Below are positions 51,865-61,337 of a stretch of DNA of 64,000 bases, one piece after another (position 1 is the first letter of the stretch; every line of letters begins with the position of its first letter). The DNA is taken from assembly GCF_009184905.1 (NCBI RefSeq), contig NZ_WESC01000003.1, positions 1-64,000 of the forward strand, read 5' to 3'. Under the pieces are notes generated by a model. It worked only from the letters and a program-made list of their open reading frames with translations. It did no database searches and was not told the DNA's origin. The stretch comes from Parvibaculum sedimenti (lineage in GTDB: Bacteria; Pseudomonadota; Alphaproteobacteria; Parvibaculales; Parvibaculaceae). The translations under genes and the position numbers were made by a program.

Positions 51865-52193
51865 GGTCGCATCTCCTGTTCACGCGCCTCATGACGCGCA
51901 TTGTCGAGCGGTACGCAGCCGACGACAGGTATCTGGAACCCGCGCAGTTCAGCCCGCGCCGGTGTCGGAAGCATGCGCCATCGATGTGGATCGTGCTGGA
52001 ACATAAACGCGACTTGAAACAAGTGCCCGATTTTTGCGGCGGAAGAAAGGTCTATCGCGTCGCACCTGCGGGACTGGCGGAAAACCGCCATTTTATTGCG
52101 TTTGAGGCCAGCGGGCCGAAGCGCTTTTTGCGTGAAAACGGACCGAAGTAGGGCTGCGAGGGCACAGCCGCCAGAGCCGCGCCCTCCCCATTC
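51865..52193. other. 329-bp stretch without a supported gene
   Basis: It lies upstream of the desaturase and downstream of the alcohol dehydrogenase (both on the minus strand). Open frames on both strands (51891-52151 plus; 51861-52091 minus) overlap each other and have no recognisable motif, so neither is called. The desaturase promoter must be here. Confidence 0.4.
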
Positions 52194-53297
52194 TCAAGCA
52201 CCGGTGAGCAGCACGACCTTGACGCAATCGCCGTGATGCTGGTCCGCGATCGCCTTGTTGATGTCGGCGAGCGGATAGGTGCGGATAAGCTTGTCGAAGG
52301 GAAGCCGTCCCGCCTTGTAAAGTTCGACCATCTCCGGGATGAAGACATCCGGATCGCTGTCGCCTTCGATGATGCCTTTGATCGTATGGCCGAAGGTGAT
52401 GACAGTCGAAAGATCGCCAGGAACCGGTGTGCCGGGCGGGCAGACGCCAACAATGCCGAAGACGCCATGCGAGCCGAGGCAATTCATGGTCGCATTCACC
52501 ACAGCGGGAATGCCGGTCGTGTCGAAAGCATAATCGACGCCGAGCGGCAGGATTTCCTTCACCGCCGCGACAAGATCGGGCGAGGCCTTCGGATCTATGG
52601 TGTGTGTCGCGCCGAGTTCGATCGCTATTTTGCGACGAGCCTCATGCGGTTCGAGCACGATGATGGTGCCGCAGCCCTGCACCACGGCCCCCATGACGGC
52701 GCTGAGGCCCACGGCGCCGCCGCCAAGGATCAGCACCGACGACCCCTTCTCGCAGGCGAGCGAACGAATGATTCCACCCGCGCCCGTCTGCACGCCGCAG
52801 CCGAGCGGACCGACGAGTTCCAGCGGCACACCTTCCGGCACCTTCACCACATTGCGCTCATAGGTCAGGCAATAGGTCGCGAAAGAGGACTGGCCGAAGA
52901 AGTTGCTCGACACATCCTCCCCGCCCTTGTGCAGCGCCTTGGTGCCGTCCGGGCGCATGCCGATGTAGTTCAGCATCGGCATGGTCCGGCAATAGGCAGG
53001 CTGACCCTTCTGGCAGCGGTCGCATTCGCCGCAGGAGCGGAAGGTGATGGCAACGCGGTCACCCGCCTTCACCTTGGAGACATTGGCCCCGACTTTCTCG
53101 ACGATGCCCGAGCCCTCATGCCCGAGCACTGCGGGAAGACCGAGAAGCCCCGCCGCCTTGAAAACGAGGTCGGTGTGGCAAAGCCCGACGCCTACAACGC
53201 GAACGAGAATCTCGTCGGCACGCGGGTCGTCGATCTCGACTTCCTCGATGCTGAAATCGGCATCGGCGGCGCGCGCCACCGCGGCGGTTATCTTCAT
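52194..53297 (-). CDS. Zinc-dependent alcohol dehydrogenase (class III / aryl-alcohol type MDR)
   Basis: A 367-residue medium-chain dehydrogenase. Catalytic zinc site: GLCHTDLVF (Cys) and LGHEGSGIVEKVG (His-Glu), with CGVQTGAGG further on. Structural zinc lobe: CGECDRCQKGQPAYC, four cysteines. Rossmann motif: ILGGGAVGLSAVMGA. This is the long class III/aryl-alcohol branch that uses NAD+. The gene starts 23 bp after the P450 stop in the same operon, so it probably oxidises the alcohol that the P450 makes. Confidence 0.9.
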   Translation of the reverse strand: MKITAAVARAADADFSIEEVEIDDPRADEILVRVVGVGLCHTDLVFKAAGLLGLPAVLGHEGSGIVEKVGANVSKVKAGDRVAITFRSCGECDRCQKGQPAYCRTMPMLNYIGMRPDGTKALHKGGEDVSSNFFGQSSFATYCLTYERNVVKVPEGVPLELVGPLGCGVQTGAGGIIRSLACEKGSSVLILGGGAVGLSAVMGAVVQGCGTIIVLEPHEARRKIAIELGATHTIDPKASPDLVAAVKEILPLGVDYAFDTTGIPAVVNATMNCLGSHGVFGIVGVCPPGTPVPGDLSTVITFGHTIKGIIEGDSDPDVFIPEMVELYKAGRLPFDKLIRTYPLADINKAIADQHHGDCVKVVLLTGA

Positions 53298-53320
53298 CTT
53301 CTCTCTCCCTGTCGCTTTTC

Positions 53321-54646
53321 TTACGCGAAGCGGTAGCGAACCGGCATGGACTTGAGCCCACTGACGAAATTCGCCCGCGTGTTTTTCGGTTCGCCCGCCA
53401 GCTCGATGTGCTTCAGGCGCGGCAGAAGCTCGTTGTAGAGCGCCTTGATTTCCATGCGCGCCAGATGCATGCCGAGGCAGAGGTGAACGCCATAACCAAA
53501 GGCGATCTGGCGGTTCGGCGTGCGGTCCACCTTGAACTTGAAGGGCTCGCCGAAGACCTCCTCGTCGCGGTTTCCGCTCGGATAATGGAGGCAGAGGCCA
53601 TCGCCCGCCTTGATGGTCTTTCCGCGCAGCGTGTAGTCCTCCATCGCGGTGCGCATGAAGTGCTTTACCGGCGTCACCCAGCGGATCGACTCCTCGACTG
53701 CACCCGGCAACAGCGAGAGATCGCCCTTGAGCTTCGCCATCTGGTCGGGGTTCTTGATGAGTTGAAGCAGTCCGCCCGACGTCACCGAACTCGTCGTGTC
53801 GTGGCCCGCCGTCGCGACGATGACGTAGTAGCTCATCGCTTCGCGGTCGCCGATGAGTTGGCCGTCGATCATGCCGTTGGCGATGACGCTGGCCACATCG
53901 TCCTTCGGGTTCTTGCGGCGATCCGCCGTGATCGCGCCAAAATAGTCGAACAGCGCCTGGGCCGTCGCCGCGAGATCGACGCTCTGGCCGCGCTCGCCAC
54001 TGAAGACGACGGTATCGTCATCGCCCTTGTGGTCGGTTGCGGCGGTCACATCGGGATCGCCGGGGCCGAAGATCTCCTGAGTCATCTTCAGCATGAAGGG
54101 TTCATCTTCCTTCGGCACGCCGAGAAGCTGCATGATGACGCGTAGGGGATACCAGAGCGCGACCTCCTTCACGAAGTCGCATTCGCTGCCAAGGTCCTGC
54201 ATGCGGTCGACATGATCCTTCGCAAGCCCCGCGATCCGCTCTTCGAGCTTCTTGAGGTTCGGCGGCATGAACCAGCTCTGCGTCAGGTTCCTGAGCTTGT
54301 AATGAATCGGATCGTCGAGATCGACCAGTGTGCGGAAAAGATGCGTATCGCCCACGGTGGCCTTCAGCCATTCCTCGCCCTCGACGGGCGAGAGATAGGT
54401 GCGCAAGCGGTTCACGAACTTGTCGCTCTGGCGCTCGATCTCCTGAATGTCGGCATGCTTGGTGATCGACCAGAAGGGCCGGAAGCCGCGTGGCTTCATC
54501 AGCCTTACGGGGTCTTCCTTGCGGAGCGTCGTGAAGAGCGCATGGATCTCGTCTTCATCGGCATAGAGCTCCGGGTTGACGACCTGATCATCGATGGTAT
54601 CCCGCGTGTAGCCGGGAAATGCGGCGCTTGCTTCTGCTGTGCTCAT
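53321..54646 (-). CDS. Cytochrome P450
   Basis: A 441-residue soluble class I bacterial P450. The oxygen-activating I-helix is ATAGHDTTSS, the K-helix ExxR is EESIRW, and the haem-binding loop is FGYGVHLCLGMHLARME with the thiolate Cys. The ending (NFVSGLKSMPVRYRF) is like P450s acting on terpenoid or steroid-type substrates rather than the CYP153 alkane hydroxylases, whose loop differs; this is a judgement from motif shape. It needs ferredoxin and reductase, not seen nearby. A zinc alcohol dehydrogenase follows 23 bp later. The 285-bp region before it (54647-54931) has no gene. Confidence 0.92.
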   Translation of the reverse strand: MSTAEASAAFPGYTRDTIDDQVVNPELYADEDEIHALFTTLRKEDPVRLMKPRGFRPFWSITKHADIQEIERQSDKFVNRLRTYLSPVEGEEWLKATVGDTHLFRTLVDLDDPIHYKLRNLTQSWFMPPNLKKLEERIAGLAKDHVDRMQDLGSECDFVKEVALWYPLRVIMQLLGVPKEDEPFMLKMTQEIFGPGDPDVTAATDHKGDDDTVVFSGERGQSVDLAATAQALFDYFGAITADRRKNPKDDVASVIANGMIDGQLIGDREAMSYYVIVATAGHDTTSSVTSGGLLQLIKNPDQMAKLKGDLSLLPGAVEESIRWVTPVKHFMRTAMEDYTLRGKTIKAGDGLCLHYPSGNRDEEVFGEPFKFKVDRTPNRQIAFGYGVHLCLGMHLARMEIKALYNELLPRLKHIELAGEPKNTRANFVSGLKSMPVRYRFA

Positions 54647-54931
54647 ATGTTCCTCCTCCTGCCGCAGATCTCAGCGGCCCAATGCCTTGGGGCATCTTTG
54701 CTCTAAGCCGGCCTCCCAGCCGGATTGCCGCATAGATTAGCCAGACGGCGGCGCAGGACCAGCCGATTCAGCGCTCCCGGCGACTGCCGCTTTGACCCGG
54801 TCCTAAAGATGGCCCTGACGCTGCGTCCACGGGACGGCGCGCCAAACCTTTTTGAGCGTTCGAAGAATGAACTTAAGGTAGGAATCAGAACGCGGTGACA
54901 TACCGCCAGGAAAACGACGAGGAGCATAATT

Positions 54932-55909
54932 ATGAAGACGCGCATCACCGAACTTTTCGGGATCAAGCACCCGATCATCCAGGGGGGCATGCATTTCGTC
55001 GGGCTCGCGGAAATGGCGTCCGCCGTGTCGAATGCCGGTGGACTCGGCATCATCACCGGTCTGACGCAGCAGACGCCCGAATTGCTGGCGAAGGAAATCG
55101 CGCGCTGTCGCGAGATGACCGACAAGCCCTTCGGCGTGAACCTCACCTTCCTGCCGGGCTTCGCCAACCCGCCCTATCCCGAATATATTGATGCGATCAT
55201 TCAGGGCGGCGTGAAGGCGGTGGAAACGGCGGGCCGCAGTCCCGAGCAATACATGCCGCAGCTCAAGGCGGCCGGCATCAAGGTCATCCACAAATGCACC
55301 TCGGTGCGCCACTCGCTGAAGGCCGAGAAGATCGGATGCGACGCGGTTAGCGTCGACGGCTTCGAATGCGGCGGCCATCCGGGCGAAGACGATGTGCCGA
55401 ACATGATCCTGCTGCCGCGCGCTGCGGAAGAGCTGAAGATTCCCTTCGTCGCTTCGGGCGGCATGGCCGATGCGCGCAGCCTCGTTGCGGCGCTGGCGCT
55501 CGGTGCCGAAGGCATGAACATGGGCACGCGCTTCATCGCGACCAGGGAAGCGCCCGTGCATGAGAATGTGAAGAAGGCGATCGTCGCCGCTTCCGAACTC
55601 GATACGCGCCTCATCATGCGAAATCTCCGTAACACCGAGCGCGTTCTCACCAATGCGGCAGTCGAAAAGATCGTCGCTATCGAGCATGCCAAGGGCGAAG
55701 GCCTCGGCATTGAGGATATTCGCGAGCTGGTCGGCGGCGTCTATCCGCGCGTCATGCAGAAGGGCGACATGGACGCGGGCGCCTGGAGCTGCGGCATGGT
55801 CGCCGGCCTCATCCACGACATTCCGACTGTGAAGGAACTGATCGATCGGATCATGAGCGAGGCGACCGTGATCATCCGCAAGCGCCTCGAGGGTTTCCTC
55901 GACGCCTGA
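54932..55909 (+). CDS. Nitronate monooxygenase (NPD family, 2-nitropropane dioxygenase-like)
   Basis: A 325-residue FMN TIM-barrel enzyme. Motifs: FGIKHPIIQGGMHFVG, SNAGGLGIITGLTQ, PFGVNLTFLP, DAVSVDGFECGGHPGEDDV and VASGGMADARSLVAALALGA with NMGTRFIATREAPVHE. It oxidises alkyl nitronates with FMN and oxygen; some relatives are enoyl-reductase-like. The conserved His in GFECGGHPG is present. It is a monocistronic gene with a strong terminator 15 bp after the stop. Confidence 0.9.
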   Translation: MKTRITELFGIKHPIIQGGMHFVGLAEMASAVSNAGGLGIITGLTQQTPELLAKEIARCREMTDKPFGVNLTFLPGFANPPYPEYIDAIIQGGVKAVETAGRSPEQYMPQLKAAGIKVIHKCTSVRHSLKAEKIGCDAVSVDGFECGGHPGEDDVPNMILLPRAAEELKIPFVASGGMADARSLVAALALGAEGMNMGTRFIATREAPVHENVKKAIVAASELDTRLIMRNLRNTERVLTNAAVEKIVAIEHAKGEGLGIEDIRELVGGVYPRVMQKGDMDAGAWSCGMVAGLIHDIPTVKELIDRIMSEATVIIRKRLEGFLDA

Positions 55910-55924
55910 TAAATACGCATTGTT

Positions 55925-55965
55925 TTGCGGCTCGCATTCGGGTGAATGCGAGCCGCAATCTTTTT
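55925..55965. terminator. Rho-independent terminator
   Basis: Perfect 15-bp stem TTGCGGCTCGCATTC (55925-55939) / GAATGCGAGCCGCAA (55944-55958), loop GGGT, then TCTTTTT. It separates the convergent nitronate monooxygenase and cysNC genes and probably serves the former. Confidence 0.92.
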
Positions 55966-57869
55966 CAGACGATGACGCCGCGCGAGCGCAGCAACGCGAT
56001 CACTTCTTCCGCCAGCAGCTCGACCGACTTTGTGCCGGATTCGAGCCTGATCTCGGGGTTCTCCGGTGGCTCATAAGGCGAGTCGATGCCGGTAAAATTC
56101 TTGATCTGCCCGGCCCGCGCCTTTTTGTAAAGGCCCTTCGGGTCGCGGCTTTCGGCGATGGCGAGCGGGGTGTCGCAGAATACCTCGATGAACTCTCCCT
56201 CCTCCACCAGTTCGCGCGCCATGCGGCGCTCCGCGCGGAACGGCGAGATGAAGGAAACGAGCACAATCAGACCCGCATCGATCATCAGCTTCGAGACTTC
56301 CGCGACGCGGCGGATATTCTCCACGCGATCGGCTTCGGTGAAACCGAGATCGCGGTTGAGACCGTGACGCACATTGTCGCCGTCGAGCATGTAGGTGTGG
56401 CGACCCTGCGCGAGCAGGTATTTCTCGACAATGTTCGCGATGGTCGACTTGCCCGCGCCTGAAAGACCGGTGAACCAGAGGATGACCGGCTTCTGGCCCT
56501 TGAGGTTTGCGCGCGCAGCCTTGTTCACGTCGAGCGCCTGCAAGTGAATGTTCGTCGCGCGACGAAGGCCGAACATGATCATGCCAGCGCCAACCGTCGC
56601 ATTGCTCAGGCGGTCGATGATGATGAAGGCGCCCGTTTCGCGATTGGCCGTGTAGGCATCGAAACCGACAGGCTGCGACAGCGAGAAGTTGCATACGGCG
56701 ACCTCATTGAGCCCGAGTTCCTTCGCCGCCAGATGGTCAAGCGTGTTGACGTCGATCTTGTGCTTGATCTCCGTCACCTGCGCCGTCACCGTCCTGGTGC
56801 CGATCTTGACGAGATAGGGACGGCCCGGCAGCAGATGATCCTCATGCATCCAGATCACATGTGCCGCGAACTGGTCCGCCACTTCAGGCTGGTCGGTAGC
56901 GGCAACGAGAAGATCGCCGCGCGAAATATCGATCTCGTCGGCAAGCGTCAGCGTCACCGCATCGCCTGCGCCCGCGACATCCAGATCGCCGTCCGCCGTG
57001 ACAATGCGCGCGACCGTGCTCGTCCTGCCCGATGCGGCAACGACGATGCGATCGCCGGGACGCACCGTGCCGCTCGCAATGGTGCCCGAGAAACCGCGGA
57101 AATCGAGATTGGGCCGGTTGACCCACTGCACCGCCATGCGGAAAGGCTTCGCAAGCTGCTCGTCTTCCACCTCGACCGTTTCGAGATGGTCGAGAAGCGT
57201 GGGTCCCTTGTACCAAGGTGTGCGCTCCGAACGTGCAATAACGTTATCGCCGAAACGCGCAGAAAGCGGGATCGCGACGATTTGCTTGAAACCGAAATTG
57301 CGCGCGAACTCCGCGAAGTCGTCGCGGATCTTCTCGAAGATGTCCTGTGAATAATCGACAAGGTCGATCTTGTTCACGGCAACAACGACATGGCGAATGC
57401 CGAGCAGCGAGGCGATGAAGGCATGACGGCGCGTCTGCGTCAGGATGCCCTTGCGCGCATCGACGAGCAGAATGGCGAGATCGGCGGTCGATGCGCCGGT
57501 CGCCATGTTGCGCGTATATTGCTCGTGCCCCGGCGTGTCGGCGACGATGAACTTGCGCTTGTCGGTCGTGAAGAAGCGATAGGCGACATCGATGGTAATG
57601 CCCTGCTCACGCTCGGCCTCGAGGCCATCGACCAGCAGCGCGAAGTCGATATCTTCGCCCACCGTGCCATGCTTCTTGCTGTCGCGTTCCAGCGTTGCAA
57701 GCTGGTCGTCGAAGAGAAGTTTCGTGTCATAGAGAAGACGGCCGATCAGCGTCGACTTGCCGTCATCCACGGAGCCGCAGGTCAGGAAGCGCAGCAGGGT
57801 CTTGTTTTCCTGCTGGGCAAGGTACGCGATCAGATCCTGCGCGGAGAGATTTTCAGCGGCCTCACTCAT
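55965..57869 (-). CDS. cysNC: Bifunctional sulfate adenylyltransferase subunit 1 / adenylylsulfate kinase
   Basis: A 634-residue fusion. Residues 25-450 are CysN, an EF-Tu-like GTPase: P-loop [34 protein letters not shown] and [10 protein letters not shown]. The C-terminal 190 residues are APS kinase: [40 protein letters not shown] and [15 protein letters not shown]. With CysD it makes APS driven by GTP, then phosphorylates it to PAPS. The start overlaps the cysD stop by one base. It is the last gene of the cysQ-cysD-cysNC operon. Confidence 0.95.
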   Translation of the reverse strand: MSEAAENLSAQDLIAYLAQQENKTLLRFLTCGSVDDGKSTLIGRLLYDTKLLFDDQLATLERDSKKHGTVGEDIDFALLVDGLEAEREQGITIDVAYRFFTTDKRKFIVADTPGHEQYTRNMATGASTADLAILLVDARKGILTQTRRHAFIASLLGIRHVVVAVNKIDLVDYSQDIFEKIRDDFAEFARNFGFKQIVAIPLSARFGDNVIARSERTPWYKGPTLLDHLETVEVEDEQLAKPFRMAVQWVNRPNLDFRGFSGTIASGTVRPGDRIVVAASGRTSTVARIVTADGDLDVAGAGDAVTLTLADEIDISRGDLLVAATDQPEVADQFAAHVIWMHEDHLLPGRPYLVKIGTRTVTAQVTEIKHKIDVNTLDHLAAKELGLNEVAVCNFSLSQPVGFDAYTANRETGAFIIIDRLSNATVGAGMIMFGLRRATNIHLQALDVNKAARANLKGQKPVILWFTGLSGAGKSTIANIVEKYLLAQGRHTYMLDGDNVRHGLNRDLGFTEADRVENIRRVAEVSKLMIDAGLIVLVSFISPFRAERRMARELVEEGEFIEVFCDTPLAIAESRDPKGLYKKARAGQIKNFTGIDSPYEPPENPEIRLESGTKSVELLAEEVIALLRSRGVIV

Positions 57870-58777
57870 CAGAAATACCCCTCGCGCTTCTTCTTCTCCA
57901 TCGAGCCGGCCTCGTCATGGTCGATGAGGCGGCCCGAACGCTCCGACGTCCGCGCGACCAGCATTTCGCGCACGATCTCGGGCAGCGTTGCGGCGTCGCT
58001 TTCGATGGCAGCCGTCAGCGGATAGCAGCCCAGCGTGCGGAAGCGCACGAGTCTTTCCTGCGGAACCTCGCCGGGCTCCAGAGGCAGGCGCTCGTCATCA
58101 ACCATGATGAGCTGGCCCCCACGCTCGACCACGGGGCGCATTGCCGCGTAGTAGAGCGGAACGATCGGAATGTCCTCGAGCATGATATATTGCCAGATGT
58201 CGAGCTCGGTCCAGTTCGAGATCGGGAAGACGCGGATCGACTCGCCCGGCGCGACGCGCGTGTTGTAGATGTTCCAGAGTTCCGGGCGCTGCTTCTTCGG
58301 ATCCCAGCCATGATTGGCGGTACGGAACGAAAAGATACGCTCCTTTGCGCGCGACTTTTCCTCGTCGCGGCGCGCGCCGCCGAAAGCGGCGTCGAAGCCG
58401 TATTTCGTCAGCGCCTGCTTCAGCGCATCCGTCTTCATCACATTCGTGTAGTAGGACGAGCCGTGATCGAACGGATTGATGTTTTGCGCGAGCCCATCCT
58501 GGTTCGTATGAACGATGAGGTTGAAGCCCAGGCGCTTCGCCGTCTCGTCACGAAAGCGGATCATCTCGCGGAACTTCCATGTCGTGTCGACATGCATCAG
58601 CGGGAAAGGCGGCGGCGCGGGATAAAATGCTTTCGCGGCGAGGTGCAGCATGACCGAGCTGTCCTTGCCGATCGAATAGAGCATCACCGGATTGCGGAAC
58701 TCGGACGCAACCTCGCGGATGATGTGAATGCTCTCATCCTCCAACCTTTTCAGATGAGACTTCCGATCGGGAGACAT
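57869..58777 (-). CDS. cysD: Sulfate adenylyltransferase subunit 2
   Basis: A 302-residue PP-loop ATPase forming APS with CysN. Motifs: [35 protein letters not shown] (PP loop SxGKDSSV), [34 protein letters not shown] and [15 protein letters not shown] 58777 has GAGG about 8 nt upstream and gives the usual length. An in-frame ATG at 58801 overlapping the cysQ stop (TAATG) is the alternative. Gap to cysQ is 23 bp. Confidence 0.95.
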   Translation of the reverse strand: MSPDRKSHLKRLEDESIHIIREVASEFRNPVMLYSIGKDSSVMLHLAAKAFYPAPPPFPLMHVDTTWKFREMIRFRDETAKRLGFNLIVHTNQDGLAQNINPFDHGSSYYTNVMKTDALKQALTKYGFDAAFGGARRDEEKSRAKERIFSFRTANHGWDPKKQRPELWNIYNTRVAPGESIRVFPISNWTELDIWQYIMLEDIPIVPLYYAAMRPVVERGGQLIMVDDERLPLEPGEVPQERLVRFRTLGCYPLTAAIESDAATLPEIVREMLVARTSERSGRLIDHDEAGSMEKKKREGYF

Positions 58778-58800
58778 TGCAGATACCTCGTCTACGCGCA

Positions 58801-59613
58801 TTATTCGGTTACGTCGGCAAAGGGGTCGAAGTTGCCTGCGGCGACAAACCACGGGTTTGCAAAATCGACATCCTCCGCCTGATTGCGCTTGCCATAGGCA
58901 AGCGGTTTGCCGTCCATCGTCATTACGCCGCCAGCCGCCGCGCGGAGAACCGCATCGCCTGCCGCCGTATCCCATTCCATCGTCCGGCCGAGCCGGGGGT
59001 AAAGATCGGCTTCGCCCGCTGCGAGCTTGCAGAATTTCAGCGACGATCCGGCGGAGACGAAATCGGCGACGGAGAATTTCTCGACGAAGGCTTTCGTCTC
59101 GTCGGTGAGATGCGAGCGGCTGGCGAGCACGCTGATGCCGGAACGGGGGCAAGGACGCACGGCAATCTTCCGCCACGGGCCGACGACGCCGTTCTCGACC
59201 TTGGCCGCGCGCGCGCCCTGGCCCTCGCCGCCTGCATAGATGTCGCCAATGGCCGGTGCGTAGACGACGCCGAGCACCGGACGGCCATTCTCGATCAGCG
59301 CGATATTGACCGTGAACTCGCCGTTGCGGTTGATGAACTCCTTGGTGCCATCGAGCGGATCGACCAGAAAGAAGCGGCTGCCCGTTGCAGGGCATTTGCC
59401 GGCGGCGACCGACTCCTCGGCGACCACCGGAATACCCGGCGCGACCCGGGCAAGCTCGGCAAGGATCACCACTTCGGCGGCCTCGTCGGCGGCGGTGACG
59501 GGCGAACCGTCCCCCTTGGTCACGACCGAAGCGGCATCGAGCCGCTCATAGATCGGCATGATCGCGGCACCAGCCTTGAGCGCTATGGCAATGAGTTCGT
59601 CGAGCATCTGCAT
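58801..59613 (-). CDS. cysQ: 3'(2'),5'-bisphosphate nucleotidase
   Basis: A 270-residue inositol-monophosphatase-fold enzyme removing PAP, the by-product of PAPS use. Metal-binding motifs: [26 protein letters not shown] and [17 protein letters not shown]-type ending ([10 protein letters not shown]). A GGCGGGAAGA ribosome site supports ATG 59613. It heads the sulfate activation operon. The 139 bp upstream are strongly AT-rich, with a TATAAT box at 59651-59646 on the minus strand but no good -35, which suggests an activator-dependent promoter. Confidence 0.92.
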   Translation of the reverse strand: MQMLDELIAIALKAGAAIMPIYERLDAASVVTKGDGSPVTAADEAAEVVILAELARVAPGIPVVAEESVAAGKCPATGSRFFLVDPLDGTKEFINRNGEFTVNIALIENGRPVLGVVYAPAIGDIYAGGEGQGARAAKVENGVVGPWRKIAVRPCPRSGISVLASRSHLTDETKAFVEKFSVADFVSAGSSLKFCKLAAGEADLYPRLGRTMEWDTAAGDAVLRAAAGGVMTMDGKPLAYGKRNQAEDVDFANPWFVAAGNFDPFADVTE

Positions 59614-59752
59614 TCTTCCCGCCAAGCGGGCCTTATTTACAGTAAATTATAGTTATTAATCGCGGTACCCATCTTATTGGTTGTTAAATAGGATATTTGA
59701 GCCCCGACGCAAAGCCCCATTTGCGGAGAAAGAGCGGGTAACGCCCTGCCTC

Positions 59753-61324
59753 TCACCAGGGAACGTGGAGAACCTCGACATTCGGCAGCCCGGCGATGCG
59801 GATACCCAGGTCTCTGGCGAGACGCCCGAAGCCCTCAGTCTCGATCAGATACTCATAAGGCGCTTCGGGAAAACGAAGTCCGCCACGGTGCAGTGCCGCA
59901 TCGACGAGGAGCATCGTTCCCCCCACCGAGTCGAGCGGTACCACCTCGCTATGCCTCAGATCGTCGAGAAATAGCCTGCGGCCGCGGTTCGCAGGCGGCA
60001 TGTAAAGCCCGTCGTTCAGATCGCGGTAATAGGCGTGATCGCGGTCGGCATTGACCGTGATGAATGTGTTTTGGTCGAAACTGGGCCCGCCATGGTGCTT
60101 CACACAATGAGGTGCGGCGATGCGCGCACCAGTCGCCTTCAGCTTCGATACGATATCGGAGGGATATTTCCAGACATCGGCATCGATCCACAACACCCAA
60201 TCATCCGATGCGTCGATGCCACAATCGATCAAATGATTGCGAACCTTTGCAATGCCGCTGCGGCGCTCTCGCTGAACAGCATTCTTCCAACGCTCCGCAT
60301 GGACAAAGCGCGTGCCGACCGTTTTGCGCAGCAGGATCACGTCGCGATATTTCGAGCGCATCGGAGCAACGAGCGCATTCAGACGCTCCCAGCTTTCATC
60401 GACGCTGTCTCCTTCGCAGAACACGAGCTTGATCCTTTCGGCGGGAATATCGAGCCGCGATATTTGCGCGAGACACGGCTCGATATGCTCGGCGGCGTCG
60501 CGAAGCGGAATGAGAATCGCAAGATTTTCGCCGGTGGATGGAGAGGCAGCAACGGCCGCCTGATCGACCGATGCGCGGGCGCGAACCGGATCCAGAAATT
60601 CACCGCGCGTCATCAAATGGCGCAGGCGCCGAAATTCCCGCTTCAGCATATTTGCGGCCGACCGCTTGCGCGACTTCTTCAACCAGCTTCCGGCCCAGTA
60701 ATGGCGCGCGATGCGTTCCGTGCCCTTGTCACCGTCAGGTTCATTCCCGTGCCGGTCCCGACCGTTGAACAGAGACGATGGCGCAACGCATATCCTGGAA
60801 GGCTCCGGAAACGAGAGCTGCGCGGCGGTCAGCAGACAGGGGCCGGTCGCATCGATAACATTGCGAGCATGGGAATTCTTCCGCATCAGTTCGAGAACAT
60901 GCAACCAGAATGGATGACCGGCAGGACTCGCCATGATCCCGTTGAAAACGAGATATGGAAGTCCGCGCTGGCTCGCAATCGGATGCCAATGCGTCGATGG
61001 CTCGAGGCTCAGCACAACACGCCTCTCCGCCGCAAGCGCATCGAGGGTGCCGAGGCATTCGGTGTCGATATCCGCGTAGAGTCCGCCGAAGTGATGCAGC
61101 AGCATGTAGCGCCCCACATCCGCGCGCATCACGCCCGACGGAAGAGAACAATAGATCTCCAGAAAATCGGGATATTGCGCGGCTACGAACTCGAGCAGGC
61201 GACGGTCGGACCATACCTGCCTTTCCCACCCGGGATTGATCTCTGTCCAAGTTCTGCACCACGCCCGGAACTGCTCGGGAATGATGTCCGTTTTCCAGGT
61301 CTGATGGATGATGCGGGGGATCAA
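59753..61324 (-). CDS. Fused glycosyltransferase: Och1-like (DXD sugar transferase) plus Anp1-like domain
   Basis: A 523-residue protein, read from TTG 61324 (GGAG 8 nt upstream). N-terminal part (residues 1-225): IPRIIHQTWKTDIIPEQF and MRADVGRYMLLHHFGGLYAD then DIDTE (DXD about 85-87), the pattern of the Gly_transf_sug/OCH1 family. C-terminal part (about 267-523): LAILIPLRDAAEHIEPCL, LVFCEGDSVDESWERL, RERRSGIAKVRNHLI, DDWVLWIDADVWKYPSDIV and PSFDQNTF, which matches the Anp1 (GT62, yeast mannan polymerase II) pattern including WIDADV. Each half should be a separate nucleotide-sugar transferase. It follows a GT4-like gene after 13 bp. It is probably part of a surface polysaccharide or glycosylation locus. 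Confidence 0.82.
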   Translation of the reverse strand: MIPRIIHQTWKTDIIPEQFRAWCRTWTEINPGWERQVWSDRRLLEFVAAQYPDFLEIYCSLPSGVMRADVGRYMLLHHFGGLYADIDTECLGTLDALAAERRVVLSLEPSTHWHPIASQRGLPYLVFNGIMASPAGHPFWLHVLELMRKNSHARNVIDATGPCLLTAAQLSFPEPSRICVAPSSLFNGRDRHGNEPDGDKGTERIARHYWAGSWLKKSRKRSAANMLKREFRRLRHLMTRGEFLDPVRARASVDQAAVAASPSTGENLAILIPLRDAAEHIEPCLAQISRLDIPAERIKLVFCEGDSVDESWERLNALVAPMRSKYRDVILLRKTVGTRFVHAERWKNAVQRERRSGIAKVRNHLIDCGIDASDDWVLWIDADVWKYPSDIVSKLKATGARIAAPHCVKHHGGPSFDQNTFITVNADRDHAYYRDLNDGLYMPPANRGRRLFLDDLRHSEVVPLDSVGGTMLLVDAALHRGGLRFPEAPYEYLIETEGFGRLARDLGIRIAGLPNVEVLHVPW

Positions 61325-61337
61325 GCAAGGTCTCCGG

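Noticed and set aside
51891-52151. 86-codon plus-strand frame between desaturase and alcohol dehydrogenase
   Set aside because: No ribosome site, no recognised domain and a competing minus-strand frame over the same bases; not enough support.
52194-54646. CYP153 alkane hydroxylase assignment for the P450
   Set aside because: The haem loop FGYGVHLCLGMHLARME differs from the CYP153 pattern, so only a general P450 call is made.
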